Part shown: in pieces, positions 22,465-34,814 of the stretch | Numbering within the stretch: the stretch's first letter is position 1 | Layout: each line of letters begins with the position of its first letter | Position numbers and translations under genes: made by a program | The notes under the pieces: model-generated | The model's input: the letters and a program-made list of their open reading frames with translations, nothing else | Told to the model about the DNA's origin: nothing | Database searches by the model: none | Source of the DNA: Stemphylium vesicarium | Taxonomy: Eukaryota; Ascomycota; Dothideomycetes; Pleosporales; Pleosporaceae | Length of the DNA: 64,000 nt | Assembly (NCBI GenBank): GCA_004380135.1 | Contig: QXCR01000143.1 | Span: 1-64,000, forward strand | Reading direction: 5' to 3'

Positions 22465-22752
22465 TATAACGAGGCTACCTCCCTTATTATAGCTATAGCT
22501 AAGACTAGACTTAGAGTTAACCCTAAGTCGCTTTAGACCTAATTCTAACTTAATTCTAACTTAGCTCTTCTTAGTCTATATATATTTAAGCCTACTATTC
22601 TTTAAATATAGATAAGTAGTTTTCTATAATTCTTTTATATAAGACTTATAGATATTAATAGATTTTAGATTATAATTCTTTTACGCACTTCTATATACCT
22701 CTAAGTAAGACTACGCTAAGTTTAGATCTCTTATCTTATCTATATTATTATA
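22465..22752 (+). repeat. Gypsy-2 LTR, outermost 5' copy
   Basis: 288 bases, matching 24248-24535, 38047-38334 and the split LTR at 5701-7290. Preceded by AGATA. Confidence 0.9.
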
Positions 22753-24247
22753 TTATTATAGAAAACTTGTTCTAGCTAGTAATAGCCTCTTAATAATATT
22801 ATACTACTATTTATTTTATTCTAATACGCCTCTAATTTAGTTTAGAGGTAAATATAGTTACTACTACTAACTATTTAGTATAGATAAGATTCTATTAACT
22901 TCTTATTAACTAAAGCCTTTAGGTTTAGAACTTACTATCCTCTTATAATAGTATTACCTTTAGAAAAGCTGCGTAAATTACGCTAAGATAGAAACTTAGA
23001 GACTATTAATAACCTATTAGAATTAGAGCTAACTACTAATACTTAGTAATTTAATAAAACTATTAAGTTTAGTAAGATCTATAAGAAATTTAGTTTAGAG
23101 AACTACTTCTAGAAAGAACTAAGCTAAAGTATTAGCTATAGTTCTTACTAATTCTACCTTTAATTTAGAGGTAAGCTAGAAAAAAGAAACTAAAATAATT
23201 AATAATACTAATAAGCTATTTAAAGAAATTAAAATACTCTAAGCTTAAGTTAGTTATTTAATATAAGAATATTCTATTCTATCTACTACTAAATTAGCTC
23301 TAATAATTACTTAATAATCTTATAATACCTCTAAAGTAAGATTCTAGTCTAAGTCTTTCTTACTATTTAAAGTAAAACTATCTAAACGTATATTAATAAT
23401 TAACTACTTTACTAATAGAAAGAAATCTACTTTCTACTAATAATAGGCCTTAATTAAGAATTAATTAGATATTAACTTAGACTACTACTAGAGTAAATAA
23501 GCTAAAATAGCCCTAGTTTAGAGATATATATCTAGTCTAGTAAAAGAGTACTTAGAGCTCTAGTACTTATCTAAAATAAATAATTAATAGTTTAAAAATA
23601 CTAAAGAAATAATTAACTTACTTAAGTTATTCTTTATCTCTAGAAATAAGTTAGTAAAAAGTAGATTAGTATTCTACTATTTATAGATAGAAAAAGAAGA
23701 AATCTTTACCTTCTTTAAGATAAAGTTTCTTAATATAGCTATTAAAGAATTTATATCTAAATTAGAGTAGTCTTTCTATCTTTAGAAAAAAATTATATTT
23801 TTACTATAGATATCTAACTTAGGCTTCTAACACTTCTAGAAAAATAAATTTATATTAATAGTAGAGTACCTTACTACCTTTAATATAGAGTGACGTAATA
23901 CTCTACTTACTACTACTTTAGATTATAGTAAGACCTCTTACTACTAAGGCTCTAAAAAGAGACTAATACTACTATTAACCTAATCTGCGGTATAAGCGAT
24001 AGAGTAGCCCTAATTACTAACTATAGAATTACGTACGATACTATTCTAAGCCTCTTTAGTATTAATAGAGCTCTCTTATATACTCTTACTTCTTAATTAT
24101 TTCTATTATTAGGTACTTACTATAACTATAGAAAGACTAGTTACTTCTCTAAGAATTACTCTACGCCTTATATAAGAGAGATTAGGATAGAAGTTAAAAA
24201 GTAAGAGTTTATAAAAGTAACTAAGTTCGCCCTAGATACTAACTAGT
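22753..24247 (+). repeat. First copy of Gypsy-2 5' internal region (gag)
   Basis: 1495 bases, the same length as and closely similar to 24536-26030. It is followed at once by a second LTR rather than by pol. RIP has removed nearly all CpA/TpG, so no frame is open. The gag assignment comes from its position between LTR and pol. Confidence 0.85.
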
Positions 24248-24535
24248 TATAACGAGGCTACCTCCCTCGTTATAGCTATAGCTAAGACTAGACTTAGAGT
24301 TAACCCTAAGTCGCTTTAGACCTAATTCTAACTTAGTTCTAACTTAGCTCTTCTTAGCCTATATATATTTAAGCCTACTATTCTTTAGATATAAATAAAT
24401 AGTTTTCTATAATTCTTTTATATAAGACTTATAGATATTAATAAATCTTAAGTTATAGTTCTTTTATATACTCTTATATACCTCTAAGTAAGACTATACT
24501 AAGTTTAGATTTCTTATCTTACCTACGTCGTTATA
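24248..24535 (+). repeat. Gypsy-2 LTR, internal copy
   Basis: 288-base LTR immediately after the first gag unit. The five bases before it are CTAGT; no CTAGT follows the 3' LTR, which instead carries AGATA, the duplication of the outer copy. Confidence 0.9.
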
Positions 24536-27500
24536 TTATTATAGAAAACTTATCCTAGCTAGTAATAGCCTCTTAATAATATTATACTACTATTTATTTT
24601 ATTCTAATACGCCTCTAATTTAGTTTAGAGATAAATATAGTTACTACTACTAATTATTTAGCGTAGATAAGATTCTATTAACCTCTTATTAACTAAAGCC
24701 TTTAGGTTTAGAACTTACTATTCTCTTATAATAGTATTACCTTTAGAAAAGCTATATAGATTACGCTAAAATAAAAACTTAGAAACTATTAATAACCTAC
24801 TAAGATTAGAGCTAACTACTAATACTTAGTAATCTAATAAAACTATTAGGTCTAGTAAGATTTATAAGAAATTTAATTTAGAGAACTACCTCTAAAAAGA
24901 ATTAAGCTAAAGTATTAGCTATAGTCTCTATTAACTTTACCTTTAATTTAGAAGTAAGCTAGAAAGAAGAAACTAAAATAACTAATAATACTAATAAGCT
25001 ACTTAAAGAAATTAAAAGGCTCTAAGCTTAAGTTAGTTATTTAACGTAAGAATATTTTATTTTACCTATTACTAAATTAGCTCTAATAATTACTTAATAA
25101 TCTTATAATACTTCTAGAGTAAGATTCTAGTCTAAGTCCCTCTTACTATCTAAAGTAAAACTATCTAAATATATACTAATAATTAACTACTTTACTAATA
25201 AGAAGAAATCTACTTTCCGCTAATAGTAAGCCTTAATTAAGAATTAATTAGATATTAACTTAGACTACTACTAGAGTAAATAAGCTAGAATAGCCTTAGT
25301 TTAGAGATATATATCTAATCTAGTAAAAGAGTACCTAGAGCCCTAATACTTATCTAAAATAGATAATTAATAGTTTAAAGATACTAAGGAAATAATTAAC
25401 TTATTTAAGTTATTTTTTATCTCTAGAAATAAGTAAGTAGAAAGTAGATTAGTATTTTATTATTTATAGATAGAAAAAGAAGAAATCTTTACCTCTTTTA
25501 AAGTAAAGTTTCTTAATATAGCTATTAAGAAATCTATATCTAAATTAAAGTAGTCTTTTTACTTTTAAGAAAAGATTATATCTTTACTATAGATATTTAA
25601 CTTAGGCTTCTAACGCTCCTAGAAAAATAAATTTATACTAATAGTAGAGTACCTTACTACCTTTAATATAGAGTAATATAATACCCTACCTACTACTACT
25701 TTAGATTATAGTAAGACCTCTTACTACTAAGACTCTAAAAAGAGACTAATACTACTATTAACCTAATCTGCGGTATAAGTAATAGAGTAGCCCTAACTAC
25801 TAACTATAGAATTGCGTACGACACTATTCTAAGCCTCCTCTAGTATTAATAGAGCTCTCTTACGTACTTTTACTTCTTAACTATCTTTATTATTAGGTGC
25901 TTACTATAACTATAAAAAGACTAGTTACTTTTCTAAGAATTACCCTATATCTTATATAAGAGAGATTAAGATAGAAGTTAAAGAGTAAAAGTTTATAGAA
26001 GTAACTAAGTTCGCCCTAAATACTAACTAGTTAGAAAATAGAGATACCTAAGAAAACTCTCTATCTTAGGCTAGAATAAGTATAACCTAGCTAATATAAA
26101 CTTATTAAACTTATTTAGAGAAAAGTATTTTTATATCTTAACTATACTCTACTTACGTAGCTATAGTATTAAGTTAAACTCTCTTATTAATATAGGCGTA
26201 TAAGAATTTCTATTCTTAAACTTATTTATTATTTAGCCCTTATCTAAATCTCTTTAGGTACTAATTTAATATCTTCTATTTAAAATTTTAGTTAAAGATT
26301 TTTAAGATTAAATCTAAATACTTATAGATAGCTATATCTAACTTTATATAAGAATTAATAGCTAAACTATCTATAATTACTTATTTATTATTATAGACTT
26401 AGATTTATAGAATTATATTATTAGTATTAAGTAGCTTAGATAATTCTAACTTTAGCTTAATATATATTAGAATTATTTTCTCTAGCTAAAAGAATATCCT
26501 ACTACTTATAATATAGCTTTACCCCTTCTTATAACTTTAGTATAATTAAAATATAGCTAGAATATAAAACTAAATATTACTTACCGCGACGCCTTATAGA
26601 AATAAGATAAGGCACGTAAAAACTAGAGTTTATTAATTAACTAGATTTAAGAAATTTTAAGGGTATCTAAGCTAAGAGATATTATTTCTTACTCTACTAA
26701 TTTTACTAATTCTCTACCTTCTACTAAACCTACTATTACTTTAGTTCTACTCTAAATCTCTATATATTATTATATTACTTTTATTTTAGCTAATAGATTA
26801 TACTTTAATATAAAGTAAAAAGAAAATAAGTTCTTTACTACTATATTATATAAAATAGACTACGTATTAGAGTATAAACGCTCTCTTAGAGATAATTCTA
26901 ATAATATAAACTTATTTTACGATTAATTACTATCTATTTATAAGAAATACTAAGATATCTTTAATAAGACTATTACTAACTAATTTCTTAAGTATTAATT
27001 TTATAACTATAAGATTATCTTAATAGAATTTTTATTAAACGCTTATAGTATCTTATATAAATAAAGTATTAAAGAGTTAGAAGTAACTAAGAAATATCTA
27101 TAAAATAACTTAGAGAAAGAATTTATTAAGTATAGTTAAAGCTTATTTATATTCTTTATTCTTTATATTTATAAAATAAATAGTAACTTTAGAGTCTATA
27201 TAGACTATTAGAAACTTAATACTCTTACTTATAAGAATACTTATTTAATACTCTATATTAATAAGCTATTATCTTAATCTACTAAAGCTAAGTTCTTTAC
27301 TAAGTTTAATATCTAAGCTACTTTTAACTAGATTTAAATAGACTCTAATTTAGAAGAGTATACTACTTTCTAAACCTACTATAAAATATATAAATATAAG
27401 ATTCTTCTATTTAGCCTATATAATAGCTTAGCTACCTACTAATAGTATATAAATAATATACTAGTTAATTACTTTAATAACTTCTATATTGCCTATTTAG

Positions 27501-27895
27501 ACGACATTCTTATCTACTTTAAAGATAAGGTTACTTATACTCTCTATATTAAATAGATACTAAAATAACTACGCTAAGTAGGACTTTATATAGATATTAA
27601 GAAAAGCAAATTTTATATAAACTAGATAAAGTATTTAGAATACGTCTTAATAAATTAAGGTCTTAAGGTTAATTCTAATAAGGTATCTATTCTATAGAAT
27701 TAGAAGCTACTAATAACTATTACTAGTATAAAGTTATTTCTAGAATTTACTAAATTTTATTAATAATTTATACTAGAATTCTTATATATAGCTAAATTAC
27801 TTATTATATTATAGAGTTCTTTAAAACTATTTAAATAGAGTTTAGAGTATTAATAAGTATTTAATAAGATAAGAGAAGCTTTACTTATTATTCTA
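24536..27895 (+). pseudogene. Gypsy-2 gag and pol up to RNase H, RIP-degraded
   Basis: The internal region of the second unit runs from gag through protease to reverse transcriptase. The clearest part is the RT core at about 27270-27700: an FTKFNI-like block, then YIAYLDDILIYF with both catalytic Asp present, then KSKFYINQIKYLEYVL. RNase H begins at about 27790 and is cut at 27895 by a Gypsy-1 insertion, resuming at 34820. Stops at former Gln codons occur every few dozen residues. Confidence 0.8.
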
Positions 27896-30800
27896 TGTTA
27901 TACGGGGTTCGGCGATACTTCTCTATTCCTGGTCCGTACTAAGGCAGGCGAGGTATTGTATAGCGGTAGGCCCGTAGAGTTGTCTAGCGACTAAGTAGAA
28001 TAGTAGGTATTTAAGTAAAGATAATTTAATTCTATATAAGTAATAGAATAACTAGTTAGTAATCTAAGTAAGAGATATAACTATAGGAGAGTTATAAACT
28101 AAATAAGTTAACTATAATAAGAGAAATAATAAAACCTTTTTATTCTTATATCCTTATTACTAAGTCCTATATTCTTCTATACCTCTCTACTAAGTAAGAG
28201 GTTTAGGAGAACGCTAGTCTCTCTTTATATAGTAGCCTCTTAGAGATCTTATCTTAGTAGGATACTAGTTACGTAATTTACGTACTCTACGCTAATTATT
28301 ACCTAATAGTTTATGCGACTATTAGCTACTAATATTATATTCTTTATCTAGGAGAGGCCTTTATTTATTATCTATAATACTATCTTCTCTCTTAGGGTTA
28401 TTATCTTAATATCTTAGGTTATTATTTTCTTATACTATGTAGTTAAGTGCGGGCTATATATAAGGCTTTAGTAAGCCTATTATAGTGCGTTTTCCTTATT
28501 CTCTATATCTTCCTAACTATACCTAAAGCCGCTATGTCTTATCGCGTCTATCCCTAGAATTTAACTTCTTAGCGCTAAACTCGTGCTAACTATATAAGAG
28601 AAAAAGGTCTAGAGATAACGTTCTATTATAAGTAGTGTAAGGAGAAGAATCTTCGCTATTTCGTGGACACTATAACTGGCCGTTACGCTAGTTGTATTTC
28701 CGTGAAGGCGGAGTGTAGTCTCTTCGTTTCTAAGGAAGAGTGGGAGAAGGTTGAAGCGGATAAGCGTTAAAAACGCTTAGCCCTTCTTTAGGCTGAGGCT
28801 GAAGTTACTCGCCTTTATTTAGAGGTCGCGGAGACGGAGGCTTTGGAGCGGTCGTACGCTAACTATAATTATGCTATCCTAAGTCTCTAGGATTGTGCGT
28901 AAGAGGAGGCTGAGGGGAGTTCTGCCCCTAGTATAGACCTTTCTGTTAGACTATCGCTACCTAAACTATTAGCTAATCTAGGCTAGTTATAGGCTAACAT
29001 CTTTAATTTTTCTTTTAATTACTTCTTATTTTTTATAGATATAATTCTAATTCCTTTAGAGACTTCTAGTAGTACTTCTATATTAGTAACTTATAATTTA
29101 TTAGATTTCCTTTAGATTCTTAAGTATTATAGCTCTCTAGCTATTCTTTTTATTTAACTAAGTACTTCTACTAACCTCTAAACTTCTATAGGTTCTTAAT
29201 TTCTTTAATTTTATACTTATTATCTTTAAGCTCTATATCTATTACTAGCTTAGTATTTAAGGGTGCTAGTTCTAGTAGTTTCTTATAGAAAATAAAGTAA
29301 ATGCATATATTTAGTAGTAACTAAAGTTTATAGTTTACTAAGTCTATTACCTCTAGAACTTTAAAAAATTCTATTTAGAGGTTATCTAATTTTTTATATA
29401 GCCTCTTAACTTTTAAATTTTATCTTAATAAGAGAATTTTATCCCCTTTCTTAAAGATTAGTCTCTTAATTCTTTACTTATTTACGCTCTTAGATATTAT
29501 AAGGTTCCTCTAAGCTATATTTTTACTTAGTTCTTTATAGAGTTCTTATATAAAATAGGCTTTATTATCTACACCTACTATAATACTTTCTATTTCTTTT
29601 AGATCTTAATAAGTAACTAGCTTATATCTATAGTTTGCGTAGTGCGGCGAGTACTTCGTAGTCGCTAATTTTATACTATTATAGGCTAATTAAGCTATTA
29701 GTAAGAGTTTAACCTAGTTATCTTATAGCTTATTAGCGTATATTCTTAGATACTATTCTAGTATCTAGTTTATTTATTCTATCTAGCTATCTATTTTAGG
29801 GTAGAAGCTTATTAAAAGCTTTTTCTTAACACCTAATTTTACTAGAAACGTGTCCTAATACTTAGATATAAATAGTTTATTATAATTAGTAATAAACTTT
29901 TTAGGTATCCTATACTCTAATACTAGTGCCTTAGAGACCTTATACGCGCATTTATTTACTATAATAGTTTCTTTAGTAGGTATAAACTTTACTCCTTTAG
30001 TTAATTAATATATAATTATTAGGACTATATTATAGAGTCTTTCTAATTTTAGTTCTAGTAATTTTAGGAGCTTTATAATAAAGTCTATTATTATACTAGT
30101 CTATAGTCGTTCTAGCGGCTATAAGGGTTATAGTAGGCTATAGAGCTTATATCTCTTAGGCTTATTCTAGTAATATACTAAATAGTTACTTAGAATATTC
30201 TGCACTTTCGCTCGCAAGCGTGATATAGCGAACACCTTTACTAGTTATTAGACTATTTCCTCTAGTCCTATATATCTATATTCTAGAGATTTATATAGTT
30301 CTATAATAAGGTCTTTCTTTATATGTAGAGGTATATAGGTTCGTTCTTTTAAAACTATATTTTAGTACTCCTTTTCGTCCCGTAATAGTTCGTTGGAGCC
30401 GTTTGCTTCGGGCTCGAACTGCTAGTTGGCTGCTTTCTACTGCCAATGTTGTTGTAGCGTCTCCACTCGCGCGGTTACCTTGGCTATTCTAGCCAGTTCC
30501 CTGCCGTCGGGCATTTTCTTAAGTAGAGCGTTATGTGGCTCCTAATGGCCTTCTTCTCGTAGATCGGACCTTCGGCTTAGAGCGTCCGCGGCTCTATTAA
30601 GCGATCTAGCTTAGTAAGTAATCTTAAAGTTAAACTAAGAGAGTATCTTAGTCTATTAGACTTATCTTTTATTAAATTTCTTAGTTATTATAAAACTTAT
30701 TAGATTCTAGTAATTAGAAAATATATTAATTAAGTCTAGAAGTCTTAATAGGTATACTTCCTATTATTTAAAGGTATTAACTACTCTAAGTAGTTCCTTA

Positions 30801-33800
30801 TTATAAATATTATAGTTAAGTTCTACTCTAGAGAACTTTCTAGAATAGTAGAATATTAGTCTCTATTTTCTATTATTATATAGCTATAATAGTATAGCGC
30901 TAAGTACGTAATCTAACGCGTTAGTCTTAACTCGCGTCTTACGTCTAGGGTCATATATCTTAAGTATAGGGGCTTTAAGAAATACCTACTTTAGTTAGTT
31001 AAAAGCCTCTTAGTATTCTTTTTTCTATTTAAACTCTACTTCTTTTTTTATAATCTCTATAAGTAGTATTATAATCTAGAAGTAGTTTCTAATAAACTTT
31101 TTATAAAAGTTCGCAAATTCTAAAAAGAATTATACGTTCTTAACTATTTTAGGAGTTAGCTACTTTTATATAGTCTAGATCTTCTATAGATTTATTTTTA
31201 TATCTTCTATTAAGATAATAAACCTTAGAAATTCTATTTCCTTTATATAGTATTTATACTTTATAGGTTATAAGTATAGCTTATATTACTTAAGCTTCTA
31301 TAGTACCTTCTTTATATATTCTATATATTCTTTAAGCGTGCCCTTAGAATATACTAGTATATTATCTAGGTAGGCTACTACGAAGATTCCTAGATACTTA
31401 TAGAGTGCCTTATTAATAACTACTTAAAAAGATTACTAGCGCGTTTATTAATCTAAATAGTATAACTATATACTTATATAGTCTATACTTTGTTTTAAAA
31501 GCTATCTTCTACTTATATCTTTTAGTAATTTAAATATAGTAAAATTCTTCTTAGATATTAAATTTAGTAAACTACTTTACTCCTTAGAGTTAATCTATAA
31601 GCTCTATTATTAGTCGTAGTAGGTATTAATTTTTTATTATACTACTATTTACCCTTTAGTAGTTAATATATAGTCGCTACTTTCTATTAGCTTTCTTAAT
31701 AAATAGTATAGGCGAAGCTATTAGGCTATCGCTTTCGCGGATAAATTATTTGCTTAGGTTCTTTCTAAGGTACTCGCGCAATTCTAGCTTATACTTAGGC
31801 GCGATTAGGTATATTAGTCCTAGGACGAGCTTAGCTCCTTCTTAGATATAAATCTCGTAATTCTATTCCTAGTAATCTACTAACTTAGTTACTTTTATTT
31901 CTTTAAATAGTTCTCTAAACTTATTTATATTATATTCCTTTAGAATATCTAGTAGTATAGGCCCTTTCTTTATAGTTATAGCGCGTTTTAACTATATAAC
32001 TCTTATTTTCTTAGAGTCCTTCTTATAGATCTTCGCGATCTTATAAGGTAAGATCTTACTAATTCTCTCTTTATTAGATAAGCTCTAGATTATTAGGCGT
32101 GTCTCTTTCTATACTCTAGCAACCTTACGCGTAGGTTCTTAGCTAAGTATTATCTTCTTTAGCTAATTAATAGCTAAGTTATACTTAATTAACTAATTAT
32201 AGCTAATTAATATATCTTCTTCTCTAAGATCTATAATATTAATATTTATTTAGTCTTAAATCCCTACTACGTTTAGTAATACTAGTTAAGTCTCTAGTTT
32301 TATTATGCCGCCCCTATATCTTATAGGGTTATTATTAGCTAATACTACTTATATTAGCTATTTCTTAGCCTAGTAGGGTATATTATATCTTTTTACTACT
32401 TATAATAAGATAATTATTTAGATAGTACTACTATTAATAGTCGCTATTATTTTATATCTATATACTAAGACTTCTATCTTTAACTAGAGGTTCTATAGAC
32501 TTGTGTCTTATACGTTATAGAGAGTTATTTTAGGACTATCTATACTAGTATAACTCTATCCCTAGCGGCATTCTAGTTTTTTAACTACTTACCTTTTCTT
32601 TTTCTAGGAAAGTAGCCTATGCTATACTTAGTATTATAGTAGGTTCTATAATTATCCTTATAGTAGAACGTCTAATATAAGAGATTATAGAGAATAGGCC
32701 TCTAGCCTATAGATACGTTTTTTATATACTATTTATTCTTAACTAGTCTATCTTTACTTATATTTTCTTAGACTTAGTTCTTTCTATAAGTCTATTAGGG
32801 TTCTTCTTTTAATTTAGAGGGTTCTTTATCTTCTTCTATAATAACTTCTTTAAAGTATAGTTATTTATTAAAGGCTTCCTTTATTATTTCTTTAGCTCTT
32901 TAGTTAGTAATAGTAATTTATCCTCTCTAACTATATTTATTTACTAAGTGCGTATTCTATCTATACTTCTAGTATTATTAGTCTTATAAGCGCTATTATA
33001 CTATTACTACGTAGACTTTTAAGTTAATTAGTTAAACCTTATTCTAACTTATTATATTCTTAGCTTTAACTACTTAGGGGAGGAGCTTATACGTAGCATT
33101 ATCTAATAGCTAAGCTTTCTTATATAATTTTATATTACTAATATTACTATTAGTAGACTATTCCTTAGAATAGGGCGTGCCCTATCTAATTATCCTAATC
33201 TTAATAGCTCTCTATTATCTCTTATTATTCTCTAGGTAGTCTCTATAGAAGTATCCTTTCTTTCCGCATTAGAGATATACTTTATTATTATAACGTTTCT
33301 AACACTCTTTCTTAGAAAGTCTATTATTAAACTTTCTTCTAAGTTTATAATTCTTAGCTTATACTTAATTAGTTATAATTATATCTCCTTTCTTATTAAT
33401 CTAAATATTCTAGCGGAACCTCTTCGTATTAGTAGGAACGAAGCTATCTCGTATCTTCTATTAATAGCGTTCCTATAGCCTATTGTCGATATAGGTAGCT
33501 AGTTCTACTAGCGAGTGTAGATCCGCTAGCTTATCGTGATATACTAAGCTATCCTTAATTATTTTCTTTAGACTATTCTTATATATAGTTCTTAGTACTA
33601 TATTATTCTAGTTAATATATAACTATAGCTACTTAAACTTAGTAGTATATAAGGATACTAACTTAGTCTACTTTAAGTAAGTAATTACTTTCTCTACTTA
33701 GTTCTAAGTATTTACTTCTCTAAAGATACGTCCTATTTCTTCCCTAAAATTAGTCTAGCTTATAAATAGGTATTATATTTCTAATTTAGTATCTCTTCTA

Positions 33801-34814
33801 ATAGGGTTCTTAAGGTAATCTTCTATATAGAGCTATATCTAGCTAACCGCTTTTCTTTTTATATATATATTAGCTATAATAATCTTTTCTTAATTATTAG
33901 GTGCGCTATTAAATTTATAGAATAGTTTAATATTTATAAGAAATAAGTAGAGTTTAGTTTAGCTACTATTATACTTTTCTAGAGCCGCTATCTTAGATAG
34001 TAGTTTTAGGCGTTTATTAGGCGTAGCTATAACTTAAGCTATAAGCTAGTTTACTAGTTCTATTAAGGTAGTAGTCTATTTTACCTAAGCTCTAAGCTAG
34101 CGCTTAAGATCTCTAACTAACTCTATCTAGGTATTATTATTATTCTTAGATTTAGAGTTCTTAAGTATTTTATTATTAGTAGGCGGGTAGGTCTCGCTAG
34201 GACCTAGCACTACGGCTAGCGTAGCTAGTACGTGTCTTCTATTAGCTACTACTAATATAATAGTTCTTCTTAATCTTCTTAAAGCATTCTATTAGTAAAT
34301 ACCTTCTATAGAGTCTATAGGTAGTTAAAGTGTTATATAGAGTTTAGCGATACTTCTCTATTCCTAGTCCGTACTAAGATAGGTAAGATATTATATAGTA
34401 GTAGGCCTATAGAGTTATCTAGTAACTAAGTAGAATAGTAAGTATTTAGGTAAAGATAATTTAATTCTATATAAGTAATAAAATAACTAGTTAGTAATCT
34501 AAGTAAGAGATATAACTATAGGAGAGTTATAAACTAAATAAGTTAATTATAATAAGAAAAATAATAAAATCTTTCTATTCTTATATTCTTATTGCTAAGT
34601 CCTATATCTTTCTATACCTCCCTATTAAGCGGGAGGTTTAGGAGGACGCTAGCCTCCTTTTATATAGTAGCCTCTTAGAGGTCCTATCTTAGCGGGATGC
34701 TAGTTACGTAATCCGCGCACCCCGCGCTAATTATTACCTAACGGTTTGTGCGACTGTTGGCTGCCAACATCGCATCCTTCGTCCAGGAGAGGCCTTTGCT
34801 TGTTATCTGTAACA
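27896..34814 (-). mobile_element. Gypsy family-1 chromovirus, full length, nested in Gypsy-2
   Basis: A 6919-base element with 484-base LTRs (27896-28379 and 34331-34814) and perfect target duplication TTCTA (27891-27895 and 34815-34819). The pol reads on the minus strand and is collinear with the copy at 13422-20383: gag about 33900-33000, reverse transcriptase about 31850-31050, RNase H about 30950-30600, integrase about 30080-29700 and chromodomain about 29250-29080. A plus-strand frame (28519-28995) lies between pol and the pol-sense 3' LTR. RIP is heavy except at 30385-30590, at 28640-28920 and in the last about 110 bases. It split the RNase H of Gypsy-2. Confidence 0.93.
28519..28995 (+). 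pseudogene. Second copy of the Gypsy-1 antisense ORF
   Basis: Homologous to 19273-19749. The start ATG is mutated to ATA (28519), an internal ATG follows at 28534. The protein has the same layout: a basic N-terminus, then CKEKNLRYFVDTITGRYASC, CSLFVSKEEWEKVE, a charged helical stretch (about 28745-28850) and a tail ending SSAPSMDLS. Only a few stops interrupt it and several CpA/TpG survive, in contrast to the pol. As in the other copy, it runs opposite to pol and sits next to the 3' LTR. Confidence 0.6.
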
